A stretch of DNA of 64,000 nt from Taxillus chinensis (Eukaryota; Streptophyta; Magnoliopsida; Santalales; Loranthaceae), in assembly GCA_023512835.1 (NCBI GenBank), contig CM042092.1, positions 25,245,543-25,309,542 on the forward strand, given 5' to 3'. Under the pieces are notes generated by a model that made no database searches, was not told the DNA's origin, and saw only the letters and a list, made by a program, of their open reading frames with translations. The translations under genes were made by a program, and so were the position numbers. Positions 12,005 through 23,331 of the stretch are shown here, piece after piece; the stretch's first letter is position 1, and each line of letters begins with the position of its first letter.

Positions 12005-12275
12005 TAGGACTTTTCGTCCTCAAGAAGACACAAGCTCAAGCACCGCACAACACATGCCCAAAAAGACACAAGCTCAAGCACCGCACAACAACAAGACAAA
12101 TATGATCATCAACATGATCACCAACCACACATGTGCAATGCAACTCACAACAAGCCAAAAAGGCTCACAAGATGCCAGGATGCCAACAATCAACAAGCTA
12201 CACCACATCTCAAACATATGCAAAACACATACAAATACAGAAAACATAACTCATACCTCAAGGAATGTCCTCACA

Positions 12276-12287
12276 TCCTCCCCACCT
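12276..12287 (-). repeat. Second copy of the polypurine tract
   Basis: The same AGGTGGGGAGGA, followed by TGTGAGG, occurs just beyond the pol stop codon, 283 bases from the tract next to the LTR. Flanking bases (cgtcctc and gtcct/aggac) match as well, so this is a local duplication. Confidence 0.7.
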
Positions 12288-15200
12288 CAGGACTGATCGT
12301 CCTCGAACAGCTCAGGATGAAGAACCCGCATCTGGCTCTCTTTCTCCCAAGTCTGCTCCTCCATGCCTCGGTGTCGCCATAACACCCGAACTAGTGGGAT
12401 CGTCTTGCCCCGCAAGACCTGGTCCCGCCTGTCCAAAATCTCTGCCGGCATCTTAACAACGGCACCATCATCAGCCAAGTCTATCTCGCGATAGTCCAAC
12501 ACATGAGAAGGATTTGGGTGATACCGTCGCAATTGAGACACATGAAACACATCATGTACTCGCGCCAACTCCGGTGGCAAAGCTAATCGGTAAGCCACTA
12601 CGCCCACGGTGGCAACAATCTCAAACGGCCCCATAAAACAAGGGGAAAGTTTGGATCCACGTCCAAACCTCCGATGCCCTCGACGCGATGAAACCCGCAA
12701 AAATACACAGTCACCCACCTCAAACTGCAAAGGTCGACGCCTCTGGTCTGCGTAGGACTTATGCCTACTCTGTGCTGTTAGCATACGCTGTCGAATCAAT
12801 TGCACTATCTCTGTGGTTTCTTGAACCATATCGGGACCGAGAACTGCTATCTCTCTAGTCTGTGCCCAACACAAGGGTGATCTACAAGGCCGCCCATACA
12901 ACGCCTCATACGGAGCCATCCCAATCGTGGCCTGATAACTGTTGTTGTAAGAGAACTCCACCAAAGGAAGGTGAGTCTCCTAACAACCTCCAAAATCTTG
13001 GACACAGGCACGCAACATATCCTCGAGCGTCTGAATCGTCCGCTCCGACTGACCATCCGTCTGCGGATGAAAGGCTGTACTGAGGTTCACCCTAGTACCC
13101 AAAGCTCGCTGCAACTGTCTCCAAAACTGAGAGGTGAACCTCGCATCCCGATCAGATACAATAGACAATGGGACTCCATGTAACCGCACAATAACATCAA
13201 TATACCTCTGTCCCAAAGTCCTCACTGGGTCTGTCTCTCGAATTGGAATAAAATGCGCCGATTTGGCTAATCGGTCCACAATAACCCATATAGTGTCGTG
13301 TCCCCTGGAACGAGGAAGTCCAGTGACAAAATCCATGGTCACGTGGTCCCATTTCCACTCTGGCACTGGCAATGACTACAACTCACTAGCTGATCTCAGG
13401 TGCTCTGCCTTGACCTGCTGACAGGTCAAACACCTCCTCACAAAATCAGCAACGGCCTTCTTCAGGCATGGCCACCAAAACTGCCTCCTCACGGCATGGT
13501 ACATCTTGGTCCCACCAGGATGTACAGCTAACTTCGACTGGTGAAATTCCCGAAGAACATCCTCCTGAAGAGAAGTGGGAACTATCAATCTACCCCTATA
13601 CCGCAGCACGTGCTCTGCATCCTCAGTCCAGTCAGAAGATGCCTGCCCAGTCTGAATCCTGTCGCGGATGACCTCACAATCAATGTCCCCCAGCTGATCC
13701 TCTATGATCCTGTGCTGCATCTCTGGGACTGCTACAACAACACTGAGGGTCCCTCGCCCCTCGCTGGTCACCATCTGCAACCTCATCGCTGCCAACCCAT
13801 CATCTCCCATTCCTTAATGGCACAATGGGCCACCACGCCCCTGTTCTTCCTACTCAGAGCATCTGCCACCACATTACCCTTCCCAGGGGTGTACATCATA
13901 TCAAACTGAAATTGCTGTAGGTACTCCACCCACCGCCTCTGCCTAAGGTTCAGATCTCGCTGAGAGAAGATATACTGCAAGCTCTTGTGGTCCGTATACA
14001 CCACAAATTTCTCCCCAAGGAGATAATGCTGCCAGCTCTTAAGTGCAAAGATCACTGCAGCCAACTCCAAATCATGCGTGGGATAGTTCTGCTCATGTGG
14101 TCTCAACTGCCTAGACCCATAAGCAATCACCTGCCGAGTCTGCATCAACACACAACCAAGTCCCACCCTGGAAGCATCACAATACACCTCAAAAGGCACA
14201 CCCTCCTGTGGGAGGATCAAGATGGGGGCTGAGGTCAATCGTGCCTTCAGCTCCATGAAAGCACTCTCACAAGCCTCAGACCAAACAAAAGGAACTCCCT
14301 TCCTGGTCAGGTTCGTCATAGGAGCTACCAACTTGGAAAAATCCTCCACGAACCTCTGATAATAGCCTGCCAAACCAAGGAAGCTACGAATCTCAAACAC
14401 ATTTGTGGGCCTCTTCCACGACATAACCGCCTCGATCTTCTCAGGATCCACTGTGATACCTTCCGAAGATACCACATGCCCCAAGAAGTGCACCTGTTGC
14501 AACCAGAAGTCACATTTCGTGAACTTCGCGTACAACCGATGCTCTCGCAAGGTCTGCAATACAACCTGCAAATGCTCCTCATACTCCCTCTTGGTTGCTG
14601 AATAGACCAAAATATCGTCGATGAACACCACAACGAACATATCTAAATATGGAGCAAACACTCGGTTCATCAATCCCATAAACACTGCTGGAGCATTCGT
14701 GAGCCCAAACGGCATCACAAGCCACTCATAATGCCCGTAGCGACAACTGAATGCGGTCTTAGGGATATCTGCCTCCCTAACCCTCAACTGATGGTATCCA
14801 GATCTCAAGTTTATCTCGGAAAACCATCTCGCACCTCGAAACTGATCGAACAGGTCGTCAATCCTCGGCAATGGATACCTGTTCTTCACAGTCACCTAGT
14901 TCAGCTTCCGGTAGTCTATACACAGCCGAAGTGAACCATCCGCCTTCTTGGCAAACAACACTGGAGCGCCCCACGGTGAGCTACTCCGCCTGATAAAACC
15001 TCGTGCCAAAAGATCGTCTATCTGTCTCTTGAGCTCTCTAAGCTCTGTCGGTGCCATCCTGTAGGCCGCTAACCTGATCGGTGTTATCCCTGGCAACAAC
15101 TCGATTGAAAACTCTACCTCCCTCACGGGTGGCAAACTAACCAAGTCCTCGGGAAACACATCCGGGAACTGATATACAATGGGTGGCAAAACAGCCTTCC

Positions 15201-17061
15201 CCTCTCTCCTCCTGTCAACCAACGTCAAGTTGGCTAACTGGTGGGTCACATCACCCCACCCATGCCTCAACGGTCCCAACCCGCATGCCTCCTCAGTCCA
15301 CTCACCCACAAAGACACCCCGCGTGCTCTCTGGCGTGAGGAACGTCATACGCCGTCGAAAACAATCAATCTTGGCCTCCACAGAGACCAACTAGTCCATA
15401 CCCAGGATAACATCAAAATCATCTAACTCCATGATATATAAATCACACATCAGGTTAACACCCCTAAGTGTTACCTGACAAGCATGATAGATACTCTCAA
15501 GTATCACAATTCCACCCAAAGGTGAAGCAACCATCAGAGACTGACTAACTATCTCCTGGTCCAACTCTAACCCAACCACCGTAGCATATGAAACAAAAGA
15601 ATGGGTAGCACCAGTATCAATCAAAACTGAACAAATAGTATGAGAAATGATAATGGTACCTCTCACCACTGAAGGTCCTGCTCCTGCTCCTGCCTCGTCC
15701 ACTGGTGGAACCTCTGCCTCTCTGTTGGTAAGGGCAAAAGTCCTCCCTCGTGGCCCATTGCCACTAGCCTGGCCCATTGGGGCCTTGCCCCGCTGATCAA
15801 CATGACCCTGTGCCTCCCGCTGAGGTTGCTGCACCGCAGGTCGCATCTGCGTGCTCTGTGCCAGCGGCACTGACCTCTGAGACGGAGCCCCACTCCTCTG
15901 TCCCTGATCTCTCGGACGAGGGCCTACACTGCTGGTCGAGCTAAGGGTAACACATTCCCTAGCTCTATGTCCCACCTTCCCGCATCGGAAACAGGTCATC
16001 TTTTTCCTCGGACAGTCTCTCGATACATGCCCGGTCAAACCACAACTCCAACAAGTACCTGGCCTCCTACTGGCTGAACTCTCACGAGGTCCCACCGCCT
16101 GGCTGGAAACCCTCTGCACCTGCCTCCTCTCAGGCTGAGCGGCACTGCTCTCCCCACTCTGCCTCTTCTTGCTCGGACCTGCCGAACCGCCCGGCCTCTG
16201 GGCTCTCGCCTGATCCTGACCTCGCTCAATAATGAGCACCTTGTTGACCGCCTCCCGGTAGCTGGTCAACTACATCGGTTCCAGCTGTCTTTTCAGAGAT
16301 GGTCTCAAGCCCTGAATGAAGTCCTGCGTCTTCCGGCCTTCCTTTTACCAAGCCTCCGGAGCAAACCGCCCCAAATCTGTGAAGGTCTGCACATACTCCC
16401 CCACAGTCATGCTACCCTGCACAAGCTCATAATACTCTCTCTGTCGAGCATACTGCAACGAGCTGGGAAAATACTCCCCAAAGAAGCGCTCAACAAACTC
16501 TCTCCAGCTCATATGACTGCCATGGACAGCTCTAGTGGATTCCCACCACCTGCGTGGGATACCCAACAGATAGTGCATCGCCACGCGCACTCTCTCCGCA
16601 TCTGGCACCCCGATCATATCAAAGATATCCTCTGTCCACCTAATCCAGTCCTCGGCTACCTCTGGCCGCGAACCATCCTCAAAAGTCCTGGGTGCATGTT
16701 TCAAAAACTGTGCAGCCCAATCCACTCCTCGTCGTGCTGGCTCTATCACGACCTCCTGCTGGTGCACATCCTGCACCACCCTCGCCTCCTGCTGCTGAGG
16801 CTGTGGTGGCTGCTGAGGCTGTGGTGGCTGCTGAGGCTGTTGTTGCCTCTTCAGCTCATCCACCTCTCTAGCCATATCCCTCATCGAGCCTTACATACCC
16901 TGCATGGCCTCCTGCAACTGAATCAACACCTGAGCCAAATCAGGTCCCACAACGGGAGCTGACGATCTCTGTTGCGGGCTCTGCTGCCCCTGGTGCCCCG
17001 ACTCTATCGTGGGCTCCTCTGCCGGACCCTGGCCTTGGACAACTCTCCTCGGTGGTGCCAT
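12287..17061 (-). pseudogene. gag-pol polyprotein of the Tekay element (inactivated)
   Basis: The start ATG at 17059-17061 opens a frame of about 1590 codons. In order: a gag domain (about 16350-16800); two CCHC knuckles, CWSCGLTGHVSRDC then CFRCGKVGHRAREC (about 15950-16065); aspartic protease with DTGATHSF (about 15600); reverse transcriptase with FIDDIL (about 14615); RNase H; integrase with an HHCC finger (about 13420-13530) and the later acidic residues; and a C-terminal chromodomain-like segment (about 12300-12440). Stops interrupt it at 16891, 16345, 16270, 15391, 14896, 13376 and 12980, and the frame shifts between 13783 and 13810. All domains persist, so decay is recent and mostly by point changes. 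It cannot encode a working polyprotein as read. Confidence 0.92.
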
Positions 17062-17544
17062 CACACTGGCCACAACAACAAACAATCAAACGATCAATAC
17101 TAGCGCTGCTAGCACAAACAGCCATCAAAGGCACATTCGACTCATAGGTTCTCACCACACGACCCGTAGGTCCATACCATGCATATAGCATCGTGTCACC
17201 CCTCAGGGTACACCACACAACCTGTAGGTCCACAACCATGCATATAGCATCGTGTCACCCCTTAGGGTACATCACAATCAAGTCCTGGCTCTCACGGCCA
17301 CGTGTCATCTTGGCACCAAATGCAATCATATCACACACAAAGACAATCTAGTGCCCTATATGCACACAATCATACCACTAGCAATGCACCCCATCCCCAT
17401 GTATGCTCCTCGGATGATCTAACTAACACCAAAATAACCTAGAATACATGTAAGGACTGCGTTGATCAGGCGCCCTCCCTACAGTTTTCCAAGTCACATG
17501 GAATCAATTAACCACCCCTCACTAACCTAGGTCCACTAGACCAT
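17062..17544. other. Leader between primer site and gag
   Basis: Untranslated leader of the Tekay element. It holds an imperfect repeat (ccatgcatatagcatcgtgtc twice, near 17175 and 17237). No gene. Confidence 0.6.
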
Positions 17545-17556
17545 GCTCTGATACCA
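17545..17556 (-). promoter_or_regulatory. Primer binding site for initiator tRNA-Met
   Basis: TGGTATCAGAGC on the minus strand, three bases from the 5' LTR end. It is the standard complement of the plant initiator tRNA-Met 3' end used by chromoviruses. Confidence 0.9.
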
Positions 17557-17559
17557 ACT

Positions 17560-19953
17560 TGTCACGCCCCCGAATTCCAAGAAAACCCAGAACCAGGAAC
17601 ATGACTTCCCCTTGCCCGCACCCGAAAGGTCAAGGGGTTGGTGACTAGCACCAATAGAGACTACACCGCGGGTGCTGTCTCAAATATGTAACCCTGTACA
17701 GTCATACATTAAGGTAATCCTGTACTTTCCCATACATCATCATGTATACAATAAGTCAAACAGTCATACAGACATCACATCACAAACAGTATGCAAATAC
17801 AACTGTCCACGGACCCATGTCTGGGATATCACATAAAACAATACAAAATATAACTGTATCATACATCAGAGTAGTGGGCGTCCTCCTGGAAGAAAGTCCT
17901 CCACTAGTCTCGGGTCACACCTGAAAAAGGTAAACAACAAGTAGGGGTGAGCGACAAGCTCAGTAGGTGACCCCAACACTCCACATCATGCAGACATACA
18001 AGTCTATACTACATGCTCTGTGTACTCGTGCACTGTGTAGTGTGCACAATCATCACGACTCAGCCTGCAAACAAACATCAGGACCTAGCCTGCCCACACA
18101 GGACAGCTTGTCCACGATCCTCAACAGGATCCCAGCTCAGGGCACTCGGCCCTACCACAGCGCTATATGCCCGGACACAGTCGCCACACCGGCTTGCCAT
18201 CGGCGCATATGCCTGCCACGGCACAGCGCAATATGCCCGGTCACAGTCGCCACACAGGCCTGCCATCGGCGCATATGCCTACCCCGTCAACCACATCGCA
18301 CCATCGGTGCATCACGGTGAGAACCCAAACAAGTCACACCAACATAATAACATGAGTATGGCATGTCATTCTCAACATTTCCTTTAAAACTGTAGCCAGT
18401 CTTCACAAGTAAATCCTCAATCCTTGATTTATGAAGGAAGTACCCATAACAGCTATTTTCTTGAAATCAAAAGTCCCGGCATTGGGTTCCCATATCATAA
18501 ATAAGATAATATGATTTTTTGGGAATTTTTCTGAGATGTCTAACCCCACTTTCCAAAAATTCACCACTACGAACTTTTGGGTTTTTCCGAGATTTTACAC
18601 TAAATCTCAATTTTCAAATTTTGAAAGAGTGAGAATTAATTTTTCTAGTATTTTTCTTTGAATCCAAACGGGGGGTATTTCGTTATTTACATTGTAACTT
18701 AAGTATAATTGTTACTTAAATCTGGAGAGGCATAATGGTTACAATGTAAATGTCCAGTACAGTGCACTACTGCGGAACACTGCTGCTGATCACTACTGCG
18801 GAACACTGCTGCGGAATGGATGCTACGGATCACTGCTGCGGAGCGAAGCTACGGATCACTGCTGCTGATCCGGACTAACTATTCCGGACTACTGATCCGG
18901 ACTAACTCCTCCGGACTACTGATCCGGACTAACTCCTCCGGACTACTGATCCGTACTAATTCCTCCGGACTAATTCCTCCGGACTACTGATCCGGACTAA
19001 TTCCTCCGGACTACTGATTCAGACTAACTCCTCCGGACTACTGATCCGGACTAATTCCTCCGGACTACTGATCCGGACTAACTCCTCCGGACTACTGATC
19101 CGGACTAATGAAGTTGCTGACTCCATAGCTGATGACTGGTCCGTCGACCCTAAAACTCGCCCAGGGTACTTTTCATCGTCGTTTTTGGCTTGTTCTTTGT
19201 CTGGAAGCAACCCAGTGACCTCTAGACGCTCATAAACACATGTTTTACGCAATAAACTGTAATATTTTCCTCAAAATGCGTCCTAAACGCCTCTAATTCG
19301 CACGATAACAGTAGAAATACACACAAATCATATATTCATCTAGATCTAAATCTAGACCTCCATGGTTGACTTCTCAACCCTCATAAAATACACACTCATA
19401 CAACCACAGATCACATATTCAAAGATAGGATCGAGATAAGACAGTTAAGGACACCTACCTGGAAGATTATTTGCAATCCACGAGCTCCAATCGCCCCAAA
19501 ATCGCCAAGAAAGCTCTTCACGCTCTTCACCTTCTCTCTCTCTCTCTCTCTTGCTCAAACACGCACGCACCAATAATTGGCAATTAAAGAGATAAGGCAG
19601 TTCTTAAGTATATATATACTTTTGCCAATAATTAACCTCCCAGCAATAATTGACCCGAACGCAATAATTGACTTCTCGAGGTCACGAACTCCAAATTGAG
19701 CCCAATTACTGTCAAGACGCTCGAAATGACGAGCACAACACTAAACAGATATTATTACACCCAAAAGACTGCCCAAACGCAAAGTCAACCAATAAACCCC
19801 GAAAAGTCAACAATCAGGTCAAACGGGGCCCCAACTCGGAATCGGGCCCAAGTACAGTCAAAATGCTCACATCGACGACTACACTACCATCCAGATAGTT
19901 GCATTCCCATAGAATGGCTATCTCTCAAAACTACCAAAATACGAGTCTTTACA
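17560..19953 (-). repeat. 5' LTR of the Tekay element
   Basis: 2394 bp, about 48 bp longer than the 3' LTR mainly because its 27-bp array (18866-19108) has about two more units. TATA near 19610-19618 and GA leader near 19533-19552 on the minus strand form the likely promoter. Confidence 0.92.
18866..19108. repeat. 27-bp tandem array in the 5' LTR
   Basis: About eight periods of the same 27-bp unit as in the 3' LTR, with one unit reduced to a half step (tcctccggactaat repeated). Confidence 0.9.
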
Positions 19954-20599
19954 CCCTCCACTTACAGAGTCGCAAAGGAGTGACAAGAAGAATCGGACAT
20001 TATAAGGGCGTGTCTCAACAAGGCCACCAAGCGGTTGAAGAAATGGGCCGATGCCAAGCGACGTCCGAAGGAGTTCGCGGTTAGAGACAAAGTGATGGTA
20101 AAGTTATTACCCAATCAGTTCAAGTCTCTCCGCCAAGTACACAAATGCTTGGTCCGAAGATACAAAGGCCTCTTTCCGATCATCAAATGGATAAAAAAGA
20201 TAACATACCAAGTCCAACTTCCTCTGAGACTGTCCGAAGATACAAAGGCCCCTTTTTGATCATCAAACGGATAGGGAAGACAACATACCAAATCCAACTT
20301 CCTCTGAGACTGAAGATTTAAAACATCTTCATGTACGCTTTCTCAAGCCATTTCATGAGGATGCCGAAGATCCAAGTCACGGAGAATCAAGTCGAGCACT
20401 TATCGCCGTTGTCACCGCATTCGACAAGGAAGTGGAGTCAATCCTAGCTGATCGAGTGATACGAAGACGAGGAGTTCCCAACTATTCTGAGTGCTTGATC
20501 AAGTGAAAGGGTCTACCAGATCATGAAAATAGCTGGGAGTGTGAAGACATGTTGTGCAGTTTGCAGACCACATCAAGTGCTACAAGGAAGCATATGTGA
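19954..20599 (+). pseudogene. Reina-type Ty3 integrase end with chromodomain (fragment)
   Basis: The frame from about 19960 reads VAKE*QEESDIIRACLNK and on through KWADAKRRPKEFAV and KVMVKLLPNQFKSL, the C-terminal part of a chromovirus integrase. A chromodomain follows at about 20432-20540 (VESILADRVIRRRGVP, then SECLIK*KGLPDHENSWE). Two TGA codons replace expected Trp codons, and an 80-bp duplication (20153-20312) breaks the frame. The upstream part is missing: the Tekay element starts exactly here. The short chromodomain tail and tiny LTR fit the Reina group. Confidence 0.85.
20153..20312. repeat. 80-bp tandem duplication inside the Reina integrase
   Basis: The segment beginning tccgaagatacaaaggcc and ending cctctgagactg is present twice, offset 80 bases, with several substitutions. 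80 is not a multiple of three, so it shifts the frame. Confidence 0.85.
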
Positions 20600-20618
20600 T
20601 GGGGACACCACGACCTTA

Positions 20619-20630
20619 AGTGGGAGAGGA
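20619..20630 (+). promoter_or_regulatory. Polypurine tract of the Reina element
   Basis: AGTGGGAGAGGA immediately before the LTR start TGTCACGG. Confidence 0.75.
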
Positions 20631-21002
20631 TGTCACGGTCCGGAGCCTCACGAGACATTTTAGTAACATATTAGAGTTATTTGTAATGATTGTATAGCTC
20701 GTAGAGTGAGTTAGCAATTGTATAAGCGATTTGTACTCTCGTACCAACTTGATGTTTCCTAGTACTAGTTGTAAAAATACTCTAAATCTTATATGTAGAG
20801 CAAAGCTCTAGTGTTAAAACTTTTACTTGACATTTGTTCTAATATAAGTTTTCTCACTTTCAGGCATTCTCTACAACTTCCGCTAATTATTGTCCGTTGT
20901 CCCAAACGACTCGAACTTAAAAGGCTTACTTAATTCACAAAGTTTCCGCTAAGTGACTAAGTACCACACAAGTTAGCTCATCGTAAGACTAACTTCGTGA
21001 CA
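20631..21002 (+). repeat. 3' LTR of the Reina element
   Basis: 372 bp, starting TGTCACGG and ending TTCGTGACA, so its ends are inverted repeats of each other (TGTCACG / CGTGACA). Directly follows the polypurine tract. The 5' LTR is absent from the window. Confidence 0.8.
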
Positions 21003-21697
21003 ATACGCTTCTAATGCAAATTGAAAATGGAAGAAAAGTGCACGACTCATTTGAAATCTCCTTTGAAATATATGATGAGAGAATACTGGATTTTCTGCAA
21101 AATAATCAAGAAAAAGCCTTTCTTGGCCATGTAAATAATTGCGATTAATGACCTTATAACTGAGAATTGAACCATGGAGTGCTATTGATGCTCGCTCTTT
21201 TTTAAATCATTTCTCTTCCATTTCAAAAATTGAAATTATCTCCATTTCATCATCTGAATCAGAGTTAAAAAAAAGTCATTTCCATGTTCTTCATTTGATA
21301 CTCTCAAGCCATATATGAAGGAGAGATTTCAATTTGATAATGAAAACGAAATGTGATTAGATAGTGAGTGATTTGGAATTAATTAAAGAGAAAATTAGAA
21401 TTAAGGAAAATGGAAAGTAAAGACATGAAATCCTGCTATTTATACTAAAAACATACACTAATGGGAATTTATAATTTTATCTATTGGGGAAGTACAACTA
21501 TATTGAAAATATATCCGTTGGCATTTTTATTTAACATTATTCATTTCCAAAATATGTTCGTTAGCATTTTTCCCAAGCTTCTCCATTGAAAAAATAAAAC
21601 CATCCATTAAAATCATTTCATGTCTTTGAGACACCAGTAACCAATATATTTAAACTTGATTTCTTACTTTCTCTATCATCCACTTCATTGATATTAA
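21003..21697. other. AT-rich spacer, no gene recognised
   Basis: Only short frames; no domain or repeat family identified. Confidence 0.5.
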
Positions 21698-21871
21698 GAC
21701 GTCAGATCTATTCCTTGCTCTTGATATTCTGCACCCCAAACCTCCAAAACATACATTGTGTGATCACCAACTATAATTGCCCGGATATCAATCTCAGCAC
21801 CCTTGGGCTATATAAATTCGTTTACAACATTGCAATTCTCATCAAATGCAGTAGAGGCTGATTTGCCCCCT
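21698..21871 (-). pseudogene. PUR4: Phosphoribosylformylglycinamidine synthase (FGAM synthase) relic
   Basis: The minus-strand reading contains [20 protein letters not shown], a TAG, then [16 protein letters not shown] and TMYVLEVWGAEYQEQ. This is like the internal part of plant FGAM synthase, the large purine-biosynthesis amidotransferase, where a GD(H)T...EIWGAEYQEQ stretch is characteristic. The whole protein is about 1,400 residues; only about 57 remain here, with an in-frame stop. Adjacent frames show no more of the gene. Isolated gene fragment, probably moved by transposition or left by deletion. Identification is from recall of the family and is not certain. Confidence 0.6.
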
Positions 21872-23331
21872 ACACATCCTATCCGATTGGGTTTGGCTTT
21901 GAATTTCTCAGTCTTCTATTATGAGAACATGAATTCACCAGAAAGGTATGGACAATAATATATGACCACATGTAAATTTTTCTCGTTGAATATTGTATTG
22001 AGCTCCCACAATGCTCCCACCCCTCAATTTAAAAAACTATTATTTGTAACCTATATAATTAATTCCCCCCAACACCTTGATCATGGATACTGATAATTGG
22101 GTTATTCTTTCCCGTTTCAACTCAGCATCACATTAAAATCAAGCTCTGCATCATTTTGCAGTGTTAAGTTCTTCCTTTGATATGTGGGTGTGATCAATCT
22201 ATCCAAAACTACATAGATTAGAGATGGGTAAATATGGAGAGAGGAGAGGGATGGATGCAAGAGAGGAGAGGTTAGAGGAGAGTAGAGGCGACAACAGCAC
22301 CATGTCGAATTAGAAGAGCCGTTCATGATTGTTTTAATTAAAACAAAGCCAATTTAATATTTTAAAATAATATTTTAATAAAAATAAAAGTTAAAGAATA
22401 GTGTTGGAGTTATATGTGTAAAGTAGCTATCTACAGCTGAAAAACTCTGTGTAAAAAGTATATAGAACAGTATTAAAATTGCTCTAACGAGTATTTAGTG
22501 AAAAGGTACATTGACTTCACATCAAGTCAAATTCTAAATCCATACAGCGACTAAGAAATTATTTGATACAAATTTTGTTTTTTAGTCTATTTTAAAATTT
22601 CTATTAGAATTCGTATTAAATTATAATTTAAAAATATTTTTTGTTTTAAAAAATATTTTAAAAATAATATTAATTTTTTAAATTGAATTAAAAAATTTTA
22701 AAAATAAAATTTAATGAATTCAAATAATAAAAAAACAAAAAACAAAAAAATTATTTTAATCTCCTAACAAAATTAAATCTAAATTTTAAAATTAAAAATA
22801 ATTAAAAATAATTTTTAAAAATAACTCTAAAACTCACTATTTTTAAAAATAATTTTTAAATATGTATTAAATGTACCCACACCAACCCACCAACTTAAAA
22901 AAAGATCCATGATTTTAAGTGAGTGAAACCTTTGAATCTTTTTTTTTTTTTTTTAGATAAGGTGAAACCTTTGTATCTTTCCACTAACTTTTTCCCTATT
23001 TCTCCCCCACAGCAACGTATGGCCTGTTCTCTAGAAGGTCCCTCTCTCAATAAGTCACATTGCCTGCAGACCAACCACCCACCTCAAACAGAAGAAAAGG
23101 AACCCGCTTAAAGTGTTTCTCGTCGCAACAGAATAGTGATCTTTTGGACTTATTGCCCACTTCCGATTTAAGTTCATTTGTTTCCCACGATGTGTGCAAA
23201 ACTTGGAAATGATCAATGATACTGTCAAATTTGCTAAGTGCATGCAAAAAACATGAGGCATGTTTCACCAATGTCAAATTTCATTAGAAGCCGGCAAAGG
23301 CAGCGAATAATTTTACAACAAATCCATGAGA
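21872..23331. other. Intergenic AT-rich region
   Basis: No gene recognised. 22210-22330 is purine-rich (gagagg repeats); 22565-22860 is a repeat annotated separately. Confidence 0.5.
22565..22860. repeat. AT-rich interspersed repeat, copy 2
   Basis: Same orientation and similar text as 2785-3090, including an aaatttaatgaattcaaat block and A-rich runs. Confidence 0.5.

Larger units (their letters stand above)
9647..19953 (-). mobile_element. Full-length Ty3 chromovirus (Tekay/Del-type), degenerate
   Basis: Two long direct repeats (9647-11992 and 17560-19953) bound an internal region with, in minus-strand order, a tRNA-iMet primer site, gag, two zinc knuckles, protease, reverse transcriptase, RNase H, integrase, a chromodomain-like tail and a polypurine tract. 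Gene order and the tail place it in the chromovirus Tekay/Del group. LTRs are very similar, differing by scattered substitutions and small indels, so the insertion is fairly young, yet the polyprotein has seven stops and a frameshift. Flanking pentamers are CCCTT (9642-9646) and CCCTC (19954-19958), one mismatch. Confidence 0.92.
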
